Part shown: positions 52,549 through 59,856 of the stretch, piece after piece
How positions within the stretch are numbered: position 1 is the stretch's first letter
Layout of the letters: each line of letters begins with the position of its first letter
From: Candidatus Scotarchaeum otlingeri
GTDB taxonomy: Archaea; Thermoproteota; Nitrososphaeria; Geothermarchaeales; JDFR-13
NCBI GenBank assembly: GCA_002011075.2
Contig: MTMA02000006.1
Span: 1,294,599-1,358,598 of the forward strand
DNA: 64,000 nucleotides
Reading direction: 5' to 3'
The notes under the pieces: generated by a model
The model's input: the letters and a program-made list of their open reading frames with translations, nothing else
Databases searched by the model: none
Told to the model about the DNA's origin: nothing
Made by a program: the position numbers and the translations under genes

Positions 52549-52893
52549 CTACCTCTTCTTACCTCTCCGCCTTTTCTTGTAGGGCCTATCGCCAGTCATA
52601 CCTTTATACGGCTCAGGTATATGACTCGCCTTAATAGCCCTATCTCTCGCTATATTCCTCAATGCCCACTTACCATTAGACCGTCTATAGAACCCGATCA
52701 TATCCTTGAACAGATTGCTTTTGGTAACCCGTCTTCTCACTACAGAGCCATCTGGAAGCTGTACCCTAATATAGACATATCCACGCTTCTGTATCCTATC
52801 TAAATCCTTATCACTAAGTGGAACCCAGAAGACCTCGCTATGGCCGGACCTCAAGGGAGGTAAAAAGCCTCTCTTTATTCTCGACCTACCCAT
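52549..52893 (-). CDS. Very basic protein (114 aa)
   Basis: Starts MGRSRIKRGFLPPLRSGH and ends KGMTGDRPYKKRRRGKKR. A strand pair (YVYIRVQLPDGSVVRRRV) lies in the middle. The charge suggests DNA binding, for example condensation of packaged DNA, but no family is recognised. The junction motif lies before its ATG 52893. First gene of the leftward operon. Confidence 0.58.
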   Translation of the reverse strand: MGRSRIKRGFLPPLRSGHSEVFWVPLSDKDLDRIQKRGYVYIRVQLPDGSVVRRRVTKSNLFKDMIGFYRRSNGKWALRNIARDRAIKASHIPEPYKGMTGDRPYKKRRRGKKR

Positions 52894-52907
52894 AAATTCT
52901 CACCAAG

Positions 52908-52914
52908 AAATAGA
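52908..52914 (-). promoter_or_regulatory. Junction motif copy 6 (TCTATTT), operon head
   Basis: CTCTATTTCTTGGTGAGAATTTATG precedes ATG 52893 in two parts. It shares an 80-bp divergent region with copy 7. Confidence 0.55.
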
Positions 52915-52965
52915 GCGGGGAATCCAAGGCTCCATCTAGCCATATACCCATCATATGATAAGTCA

Positions 52966-52972
52966 TCTATTT
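52966..52972 (+). promoter_or_regulatory. Junction motif copy 7 (TCTATTT), divergent partner
   Basis: ATCTATTTCTTGATACTG runs to ATG 52983 of the methyltransferase on the plus strand. Confidence 0.5.
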
Positions 52973-52973
52973 C

Positions 52974-54428
52974 TTGATACTGATGAACCTGCCCTTTAAC
53001 CAGATAATTTGTGGTAATGCTCTTGATGTACTTAAGACATTTCCAGATAGTAGTATAGACTGTGTAATCACATCTCCACCATACTGGGGCTTAAGAGAAT
53101 ACCCTAGCGATGCAGAGATTATTTGGGCAGGAAATCCAGATTGTGCTCATGAATGGGTTAAGCATGTAAAGCCTAAAGAAAGGGGTGGATATGGGGAAAA
53201 TAGTTGGAGAAGGCCATCAAGGGATCATGAAGCTAAATGGAGACCTCAGTTATCATCGTTCTGTACCAAATGTGGTGCATGGTACGGTCAGCTGGGGCTT
53301 GAACCCTCTCCAGAATTATACATTGATCATCTTATTATGATATTTAGGGAAATATATCGTGTTTTGAAGCCTACTGGTACTTTTTGGCTAAATATTGGAG
53401 ATACATATGCTGGATCTAACTGTGGAAGAAACGATTATAGAAAGAAAACTATGATTGGCGTTGATACTTCCAGGTATCAGAAAACAAGCCCTCAATCACG
53501 AGTTACATATAAAAGGAAATCATTAATGCTGATACCTGAAAGGTTGGTATTGAGATTAGTTGATGAAGTAGGATTCATTCTTAGGAACAAGATTATATGG
53601 TATAAGCCGAATCATATGCCTAATAGTGTTAAGGACCGGCTTACCAATACTTGGGAGTATGTATATCTTCTCGTCAAAAAGCCACGATACTATTTCAATC
53701 TAGATGCTATTAGAGTGCCACATACTAGCTTAAGGGATATAAGAAGGTTGAAAAAACATGGAGGTTTAAATGTCAGATTAACTTTCAGAAAGAAATGGAA
53801 TGGCCAAAAAACACAATCAGCCTTTATAGCCATGAATCCCAATGGTAAGAACCCTGGAGATATTATTGGCACTAAACATGACATAGCTGTGGGGAGAATA
53901 GGTAGATATTCCTATAGCGATCCACTACATGTTAAGGATTATCATCCAAAGGGTAAGAATCCGGGTGACACCATTAATTCTAAGTATATGGATGAACAGA
54001 TTCATGTATATGCCCCCGCATGGAAGAAATATGCTCCGAGAACTACACACGAAAACGAAAGTAACCTTGGGGATTATTGGCCTATGACAACTGAGCCGTT
54101 TAAGGATGCTCATTTCGCAGTATTTCCCAAAAAGTTAATTGTACCTATGATACTTGCTGGCTGTCCCCCAAATGGGATTGTATTAGATCCATTTATGGGT
54201 AGTGGAACAGTAGCTGTTGTTGTTGAATTAATTAATCGAGGATTGTGGGATGACCTTAACTATGAGCCTAATAAAATAGCAAAGAAAATCAAATGGAACC
54301 TTAAATGGATAGGTATAGAGATAGTTAAGGAATATGTTGATATGGCTTATCGGAGACTACATCCCCTTAGAAACTATACATTGATAGAAGAGATTTTCGG
54401 ATTGAAAAAGATGGTTTGTATAGGTTAG
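52974..54428 (+). CDS. Solitary beta-class DNA methyltransferase (N4-C or N6-A)
   Basis: S-adenosylmethionine-dependent DNA methylase with the beta order: motif IV TSPPYWGLREYP (about residue 33) before motif I DPFMGSGTVAVVV (about 405). Between them are a zinc-finger-like pair (CAHEW...FCTKCGAWYG), a YKPNHMPNSVKDRLTNTWEYVYLLVKK region, and two GKNPGD repeats. The likely start is ATG 52983. No endonuclease is adjacent, so it probably marks or protects the element's own DNA. It ends 4 nt into the convergent tagged zincin gene. Confidence 0.9.
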   Translation: MILMNLPFNQIICGNALDVLKTFPDSSIDCVITSPPYWGLREYPSDAEIIWAGNPDCAHEWVKHVKPKERGGYGENSWRRPSRDHEAKWRPQLSSFCTKCGAWYGQLGLEPSPELYIDHLIMIFREIYRVLKPTGTFWLNIGDTYAGSNCGRNDYRKKTMIGVDTSRYQKTSPQSRVTYKRKSLMLIPERLVLRLVDEVGFILRNKIIWYKPNHMPNSVKDRLTNTWEYVYLLVKKPRYYFNLDAIRVPHTSLRDIRRLKKHGGLNVRLTFRKKWNGQKTQSAFIAMNPNGKNPGDIIGTKHDIAVGRIGRYSYSDPLHVKDYHPKGKNPGDTINSKYMDEQIHVYAPAWKKYAPRTTHENESNLGDYWPMTTEPFKDAHFAVFPKKLIVPMILAGCPPNGIVLDPFMGSGTVAVVVELINRGLWDDLNYEPNKIAKKIKWNLKWIGIEIVKEYVDMAYRRLHPLRNYTLIEEIFGLKKMVCIG

Positions 54429-55303
54429 GGCGTTAGTATAAAGTTTTTTTCCAACTCTTCCCTGGATACTGTAATAGGTTTCTTGGATCTAATTGGATTT
54501 CCTTTTTTGTCGAATACTACTATATCTATTGATTTAGCTGATTTGGGTATCATCTTTATGTTTGTGATGGATCTTGTAGGAATAATATATCTGTTGTGCT
54601 TTCCACTTTCATATCCTACAACTCTCGCATAAATCTTATTTTTATATGTTGCCAACTTAGATATATCATTTAGATCTATTTCTTTCATAAAAATCGGAAC
54701 ACTCAGTTTAATTCCTAATCGCGTATTTTCAAGCTTCTCTTCAATAACAGCAATATCTGTACTACTAATGCCAGTAAGGTTCTCTGCATATTTATCAGCT
54801 ATAAGCTCAAGATAAACCCTATTTCTGGGATTTCCAGTATAATACATTTTCTTTCCATATTCCTCTAGCTGTTTTAGATGAGCTACTTCATGAGCGATAC
54901 TGAATCTAACCGCCTTATCGGCGAGTTCTGGATCTATATTGTACCACGACCTTATCTTATCAAGATTTATCGCAAACTCTGGTCTTCCAACGAGGATACC
55001 CCTTTTAGACATTATGAGCCTTACATGAGCGATCTTCCTTTTCCATCTATTGTTGACCGAGATTTTAGGGTTCGTCTTAACACCAGCAACATTAATATAC
55101 TCTTTGAGGATCGATTTGACATAATTCAGCATTTCAGATTCCGATGAAGTATTAACAACACTTCTCACGATTTTCTTTTTCCTTTTGGTTAAGGGGCGGA
55201 TTCTACCATCCTTATCGGTATAGAATCCCCTTATCTCGTCTTCATCTATAACCTCGAACCTACCATTACGATAGATTACCTTTTCAGGCATAAAAAACAC
55301 CAT
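54425..55303 (-). CDS. Tagged zincin-like metalloprotease A (292 aa)
   Basis: The likely start is ATG 55291 (MPEKVIYRNGRF). The shared tag occupies about residues 11-44 (GRFEVIDEDE, GFYTDKDGRIRPLTKRKKK). A helical spacer follows. Then comes the metal helix SIAHEVAHLKQLEEYG with HEVAH at 138-142, and about 25 residues later ELIADKYAENLTG, whose E or D may be the third ligand. The C-terminal half is beta-rich. A zinc peptidase is the natural reading; the target could be a virion protein. Confidence 0.72.
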   Translation of the reverse strand: MVFFMPEKVIYRNGRFEVIDEDEIRGFYTDKDGRIRPLTKRKKKIVRSVVNTSSESEMLNYVKSILKEYINVAGVKTNPKISVNNRWKRKIAHVRLIMSKRGILVGRPEFAINLDKIRSWYNIDPELADKAVRFSIAHEVAHLKQLEEYGKKMYYTGNPRNRVYLELIADKYAENLTGISSTDIAVIEEKLENTRLGIKLSVPIFMKEIDLNDISKLATYKNKIYARVVGYESGKHNRYIIPTRSITNIKMIPKSAKSIDIVVFDKKGNPIRSKKPITVSREELEKNFILTP

Positions 55304-55313
55304 ATCCCCTTTT

Positions 55314-55526
55314 CTAAAAGGACGCCTTAGCCTGTTTAGCTATATTCCTTGCTTTCTCGGCGTCAACTAACATTTGGATAGTTGCATCTAAGCGATTTAA
55401 TCCGCTATTCATATAATATCTTACAACTGCCTTTTTGGTACTTTCTCTTATATCACCATATGTAGCGATATCACCGAGGAAAGCCTTTAAAGGATCATAA
55501 TATTTATTAAACCTTGCTCGTGCCAT
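55314..55526 (-). CDS. Small helical protein (70 aa)
   Basis: Helical, alanine- and arginine-rich (MARARFNKYYDPLKAFLG, NRLDATIQMLVDAEKARNIAKQAKASF). No membrane segment. It lies between the two tagged zincins with its own junction-motif variant ahead of ATG 55526. Function unknown; an accessory or scaffold role is possible from location only. Confidence 0.55.
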   Translation of the reverse strand: MARARFNKYYDPLKAFLGDIATYGDIRESTKKAVVRYYMNSGLNRLDATIQMLVDAEKARNIAKQAKASF

Positions 55527-55541
55527 CTCCTCGTCACCAGT

Positions 55542-55548
55542 AGATAGA
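55542..55548 (-). promoter_or_regulatory. Junction motif copy 8 (TCTATCT variant)
   Basis: ATCTATCTACTGGTGACGAGG precedes ATG 55526. Confidence 0.5.
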
Positions 55549-55587
55549 TGGGACTTTAGTCTCTATTGATGGAAAGAAAGCTCTATA

Positions 55588-56196
55588 CTAGTCTAGCAAA
55601 TTATGTTTATTTAGAAAATGGTTTTTCATTTTGGTATATTCCCATGATCCTATACCTGTAATTTTTGTTGCAGTAAGCTGTGCTTTTGAATATGTTGTAG
55701 ACCTCTCTAATTCTTGAGCTATTAATCTCTTATCCAGCACCGTAGGTAGCAATTCCTCTAACTCTTTAAGCCTCGTCATTTCATGCACAATGTTATACTC
55801 TATTAGTTTACTAATTTCACTAAGATCATCTGTCTTATTTATTATGGCATCTAACACAGCTTTCAAATACCGTACATTCACATATATTCTCGGGAGTTCA
55901 TCCATGCCTACTCCTAAATAAATAAACTGGTTTTGTGTATTATTGGAGCTATAAACTGGTACAAGAGGTACATCTAGAGTTATTCCAAGTATCTTCTTGT
56001 ATGCGTTAATTAGAGGACTAATAAACTCAATGACTATCTTTTCATCCCCTTTCAATTGTGGAGAGGATTGTTGTTCTGATGCTAGATACTTTTTTATCGG
56101 TCTTTTTCTACCTTCATTATCTGTATAGAAAGCTATAGCTTCTTCTTCCGGGACTATCTCAAATCTTCCTTCTCTATATATTATTTTCTTCGGCAT
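55588..56196 (-). CDS. Tagged zincin-like protein B, degenerate metal site (202 aa)
   Basis: The tag is at residues 7-34 (YREGRFEIV, AFYTDNEGRKRPIKK) and matches protein A closely. The fold position equivalent to the zinc helix reads NIVHEMTRLKELEE, that is HEMTR with the second histidine replaced by arginine, at the same residue numbers 138-142. An IAQELERST segment follows where a third ligand would be. It is shorter than A by about 90 residues at the C-terminus. Probably a non-catalytic paralogue. Confidence 0.65.
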   Translation of the reverse strand: MPKKIIYREGRFEIVPEEEAIAFYTDNEGRKRPIKKYLASEQQSSPQLKGDEKIVIEFISPLINAYKKILGITLDVPLVPVYSSNNTQNQFIYLGVGMDELPRIYVNVRYLKAVLDAIINKTDDLSEISKLIEYNIVHEMTRLKELEELLPTVLDKRLIAQELERSTTYSKAQLTATKITGIGSWEYTKMKNHFLNKHNLLD

Positions 56197-56197
56197 A

Positions 56198-56491
56198 TCA
56201 ATCCAACCTATAAATTACATATCTATCGAGTTTACCCTGCCGCTTTCGTTTAGACTTATCAATCGATATCACATGAACTGGCATTGAAACATCCAAATTC
56301 CCGTTATCGTTGATCTTTCCTCTCAATGTGTGTCTTACAACTTTAAGCCTAGAATACTCTGGATGCCTATGTTTCAATTCCTTTATACTGGGGTAAGGCG
56401 GAGTTAAGAATTGCATAGTTATCGTTGAGAAGACCGCATAATATCTCTTACCATCAATAAGAATGGGTTGGATATATCTAGGCATCAACAA
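56198..56491 (-). CDS. Small protein (97 aa), unknown
   Basis: Probably starts at ATG 56485 (MPRYIQPILIDGKRYY), giving 95 aa; the two TTG codons ahead are less likely. Beta-rich first third, basic second third (SKRKRQGKLDRYVIYRLD at the end). The start is preceded by a junction-motif variant. It abuts the gene for protein B by 1 nt. No family recognised. Confidence 0.55.
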   Translation of the reverse strand: MLMPRYIQPILIDGKRYYAVFSTITMQFLTPPYPSIKELKHRHPEYSRLKVVRHTLRGKINDNGNLDVSMPVHVISIDKSKRKRQGKLDRYVIYRLD

Positions 56492-56500
56492 ATCACCAAT

Positions 56501-56507
56501 AGATAGA
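56501..56507 (-). promoter_or_regulatory. Junction motif copy 9 (TCTATCT variant)
   Basis: TAATCTATCTATTGGTGA follows the stop of the 146-aa gene and precedes ATG 56485. Confidence 0.5.
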
Positions 56508-56948
56508 TTACTTGAGAAATTTCTCCAGATTATCAGTCTGTTTATGTTTCAATTTCTTAGAAATCAATTTCAAGTCTCTTTTAGCTTTCCTTTTAAATCC
56601 CTTATACATATCTGTATATTCTATATCTCTCTTAAAATTCTCAGGGTTCTTGGCGTAACTTTTGAGTATTCTCTTGATCTTCTCCAGCTCCTCTATTCTC
56701 CTCCTATATGCACCCATATAATAATCCTTTGAGGCCACTCCGAATATCGAGCGGGAAATCCTTCTTAAGAAATCCTTTTGACTCATCTTCTTTAGCTTTT
56801 CTATTTCAGTTTTATATTGTCTAATTAATGCATTTACCCTCTTTATGGCTCGGCTATAATCATAGCCGGACTCCTCAAGGATCTGGAGAAGATTACTGGC
56901 AAACTGTCTCCGTGCTAACTCTCTATAACTATATTTCCTATATGACAT
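56508..56948 (-). CDS. Basic helical protein (146 aa)
   Basis: All-helical, lysine- and arginine-rich, no membrane segment. It contains YDYSRAIKRVNALIRQYK, like the unit in the 96-aa protein at 52253, and long charged helices (AYRRRIEELEKIKRILKSY). Probably a nucleic-acid binding or scaffold protein. It is divergent from the ATPase gene, which starts 31 bp away, and a junction motif lies ahead of its ATG 56948. Confidence 0.55.
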   Translation of the reverse strand: MSYRKYSYRELARRQFASNLLQILEESGYDYSRAIKRVNALIRQYKTEIEKLKKMSQKDFLRRISRSIFGVASKDYYMGAYRRRIEELEKIKRILKSYAKNPENFKRDIEYTDMYKGFKRKAKRDLKLISKKLKHKQTDNLEKFLK

Positions 56949-56959
56949 GCTTTATCGAG

Positions 56960-56966
56960 AAATAGA
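56960..56966 (-). promoter_or_regulatory. Junction motif copy 10 (TCTATTT)
   Basis: AATCTATTTCTCGATAAAGC precedes ATG 56948; the ATPase gene starts just beyond on the other strand. Confidence 0.5.
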
Positions 56967-56978
56967 TTATGCTATTCT

Positions 56979-59057
56979 ATGGAGGGACTTATGACCGAAT
57001 TAGTCGAGGAAAAACATTATGAGGAACCTATGATAGAATATGAATATGACTATGTATTGGGTTGGTATAATGTAATTAAGAACTTTGCGAGGGGGGAGTT
57101 TAGGGACGCTATACACTCAGCATCCAGATTATTCCGCAATTTCGGCGTCAAGGATCCTATGAAATATTGGGTAAAAGCCCAGTTACTATTCGATGAGTAT
57201 AGAAGGCCAAGCACAATCTATAAGCGGATTGAACTCAACAAACTCTTGGTACCAAAATCTAGAAGCAACTGGAGAAGAATAGACAGCCTAAAGAATGGAT
57301 TGATGATGGAACATCACGCTTTTAAAGTACTATTTAGGGGGCTAGAGGAACTTAAAGACATATTCGAGGAATACTATGGAGACGATATCTGGAGACTAGC
57401 ACCACCCGGCTTCATAGACGACCTCACAATACTACAAGCGGGGTTTAGCGGAAACCCCGGTGGATACCCTACAGAGTTATATGATGCGTGTCTAACAACA
57501 GCTATGGCCATGGTACTAGGATATCAAGAAGATGTACCCCCGCTAGTAAAGATGGCGTTGTGGATTCATTATTACATGAGCATGTCCAGAGAAGCGAAGC
57601 TGTTTCCCAGAAGATATATAATCAAATATCTACATATTAAGGAGAAATTCGATAAGATCTACTATGAATTTTTCAAGGAACTCCAGCCTTATAAACAGAG
57701 AATAAGGGAGATAGAGGAGATCAGCATAAGATATCGATTCTCGCCACTCTGGATAATGATGGTCAATAAAGATCCATATAGGCTACATGTACCCTTCTTT
57801 AGGATACCGAGATCCGTATGGGCGAGTGGCACGATACCGCATAAGGGACTGGTGATGCTGGAACCAGTCAAGAATTTCGATCTATTCCCAGTTGGGAACA
57901 GAGCCATGCTAAACGCAATATATGGAATAACAGGCTCAGGCAAAAGCTCATTAGCCAACAGCTTAGCGATAGCGAGACTGGATCACGGGGGATTCGGGTT
58001 TAGAGCAGAGATAGACATCGATGAAAGGATGCAGAGCCAGATAATGGCCGTACCATTATCTAAGGACCACCCAGCATATAAATGGGTGGTTGAGGAAGAG
58101 AAGCTTAAGCCGAGGGGCCTCATCGTCAAAAAGGAGAATATGAAGCCTAACGAGATAGAGAAGGAGCTTAGAGATCCAGACCTAATAAGCCTAGTAATAA
58201 TAAAGAAGGACAGCGACCTGAAATACGTATACCCCCCACTAAAGTTCGATAGAATAGTCTATGTAGAGGATCCCAGAGCCTTCAAAATAGACTTTAGCAT
58301 ACTGGCCAAGCCAGGCAGGCTCGTATGCATGAGGTTCGTCGAGGACCACCTTACCAGGAATGCCTTCAGATGCGTAATTAAGAGCTTCATGGAGTGGAGA
58401 AGAACAAACAAGAGAATAAAGGCCTTCTTCCAAATTGATGAAGGGATGTTGGGGGCAGCAGCTATGCCGTCTATGATCTATGGGGCATCATCGGTTAGAT
58501 CAGCTGAAGAAGTAGCGGTATTATCCAGGGGAGCCAGGGGCCTAGGATTAGCCGTCGATATCAATACACAGCGAGCCTCCTGGTTGGTAGCTGGTGCGAG
58601 GAGCCAGATGAGCAATGTATTTACTGGGCATGTAGGTGAGAAGAAGGATCTAGACGCCATATTATCGAGGATACCGTATGGAGCAGATAAGGTCACGATA
58701 GAGAGCGTATTGCAGCATAGCGAGATAAGCCAAGACAACACCTACAAGTGGTTCCTATGGTTCGACTATTCAAGAGGGACGATAGAAATGATTCGAGCGG
58801 TATTCCCACCAGTAGGGGCAGAAATAACCACTTACGACAAAGAAGACTATTTCAAGCCATACGAACTATTAACCGACTCATGGGATTATGTACCAGTATT
58901 AATTGATGATAATGGCTACGGAACCAAAGAAAATCCGTTACCAGTATATGAACCCTATCTAACTGAAAAGGAGAGAGAAAAATATATTAGGAAAATGAAA
59001 AAAGAAAAAACACTTCATGAAGAATCTTATGCATCTGACATAATAAATGAGTTATGA
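56979..59057 (+). CDS. Large P-loop ATPase, packaging/VirB4-HerA type
   Basis: 692 aa. The first 300 residues are a helical domain without known motifs. The P-loop module has Walker A GITGSGKSS at residues 316-324, Walker B ending FFQIDEG (acidic pair about 487-488) and a sensor-like IDINTQRASWL near 525. This arrangement fits the FtsK/HerA/VirB4 branch used for DNA packaging in membrane viruses or for conjugation. With no other conjugation gene in sight and many virion-like proteins, packaging is my preferred reading. Codon use is more GC-rich than its neighbours. Confidence 0.85.
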   Translation: MEGLMTELVEEKHYEEPMIEYEYDYVLGWYNVIKNFARGEFRDAIHSASRLFRNFGVKDPMKYWVKAQLLFDEYRRPSTIYKRIELNKLLVPKSRSNWRRIDSLKNGLMMEHHAFKVLFRGLEELKDIFEEYYGDDIWRLAPPGFIDDLTILQAGFSGNPGGYPTELYDACLTTAMAMVLGYQEDVPPLVKMALWIHYYMSMSREAKLFPRRYIIKYLHIKEKFDKIYYEFFKELQPYKQRIREIEEISIRYRFSPLWIMMVNKDPYRLHVPFFRIPRSVWASGTIPHKGLVMLEPVKNFDLFPVGNRAMLNAIYGITGSGKSSLANSLAIARLDHGGFGFRAEIDIDERMQSQIMAVPLSKDHPAYKWVVEEEKLKPRGLIVKKENMKPNEIEKELRDPDLISLVIIKKDSDLKYVYPPLKFDRIVYVEDPRAFKIDFSILAKPGRLVCMRFVEDHLTRNAFRCVIKSFMEWRRTNKRIKAFFQIDEGMLGAAAMPSMIYGASSVRSAEEVAVLSRGARGLGLAVDINTQRASWLVAGARSQMSNVFTGHVGEKKDLDAILSRIPYGADKVTIESVLQHSEISQDNTYKWFLWFDYSRGTIEMIRAVFPPVGAEITTYDKEDYFKPYELLTDSWDYVPVLIDDNGYGTKENPLPVYEPYLTEKEREKYIRKMKKEKTLHEESYASDIINEL

Positions 59058-59133
59058 GGACAACTATTCATAATAGCCCTCAAGTAGAAAATATATCTAT
59101 AATCTAAGTAAATATTAATCTTTGTGACCAAGA

Positions 59134-59856
59134 ATGCATAACCTTATCAGCATAAGGAGAGCAATTTATCAAGAATTAGAAGATTTTTTGCTAAATATAG
59201 ATTTTAGGGAAATTAGTGATAGAAATATTGACCATATACTGCTTCGATATTTTGAAGGACAAAAACTTAAGAGGACAATAAATGGGTATGACATAGAATT
59301 CATGTTTTTGGAGCCAAGGGATACTATATATAGAGCAGAGGGGGGGCGAACGCCTTATGATATACTAATAAATGGAAGGATAGATAATTGTCCTTTTATG
59401 ATCTTCTTGAATAATAAGGTTGGAAATTTAGAGTCATCAGCACGTAATGACACAACGACATATAATAATTTAATCAGATTATATCTAGGTATAAACAGAC
59501 AACGATTTAAGAAAGAAATCACATTAAATAAGCGCATCATATTAAATCGTATTCGAGGTGATGAAATTATTTCCTATGCTTTATTTGTAATAGACATAAA
59601 TGTAAGAAAATCCAACTTTTTCCTATTAGAAGAAATAGATGATGATTTTTATGTAAATCCGAGAAATAATATGTTTCAAGTTAAATATAAGCCTACATTA
59701 CGCAAGAAACCTAGAACTTATTTCGAATTTGTTGATGAGCTACTAAATGCATCGATAGAAGCAATAAAGAAAGCAATTAACTCTTCTAAGACCGAATTAC
59801 TTGCATTAGAATATATTAAGAGTGAAATCTATTTATTGGAAAATGAAAATGAATAA
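59134..59856 (+). CDS. Probable type II restriction endonuclease
   Basis: 240 aa, next to and overlapping a DNA adenine methyltransferase gene. A candidate PD-(D/E)xK-like core is TPYDILINGRIDN...FMIFLNNK (about residues 71-97), in which the D and the final NNK would be the metal and catalytic positions; the usual E/D before the lysine is N. No family recognised. Its DNA is visibly more A-rich than the ATPase gene before it, suggesting separate acquisition. The assignment rests chiefly on context. Confidence 0.6.
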   Translation: MHNLISIRRAIYQELEDFLLNIDFREISDRNIDHILLRYFEGQKLKRTINGYDIEFMFLEPRDTIYRAEGGRTPYDILINGRIDNCPFMIFLNNKVGNLESSARNDTTTYNNLIRLYLGINRQRFKKEITLNKRIILNRIRGDEIISYALFVIDINVRKSNFFLLEEIDDDFYVNPRNNMFQVKYKPTLRKKPRTYFEFVDELLNASIEAIKKAINSSKTELLALEYIKSEIYLLENENE

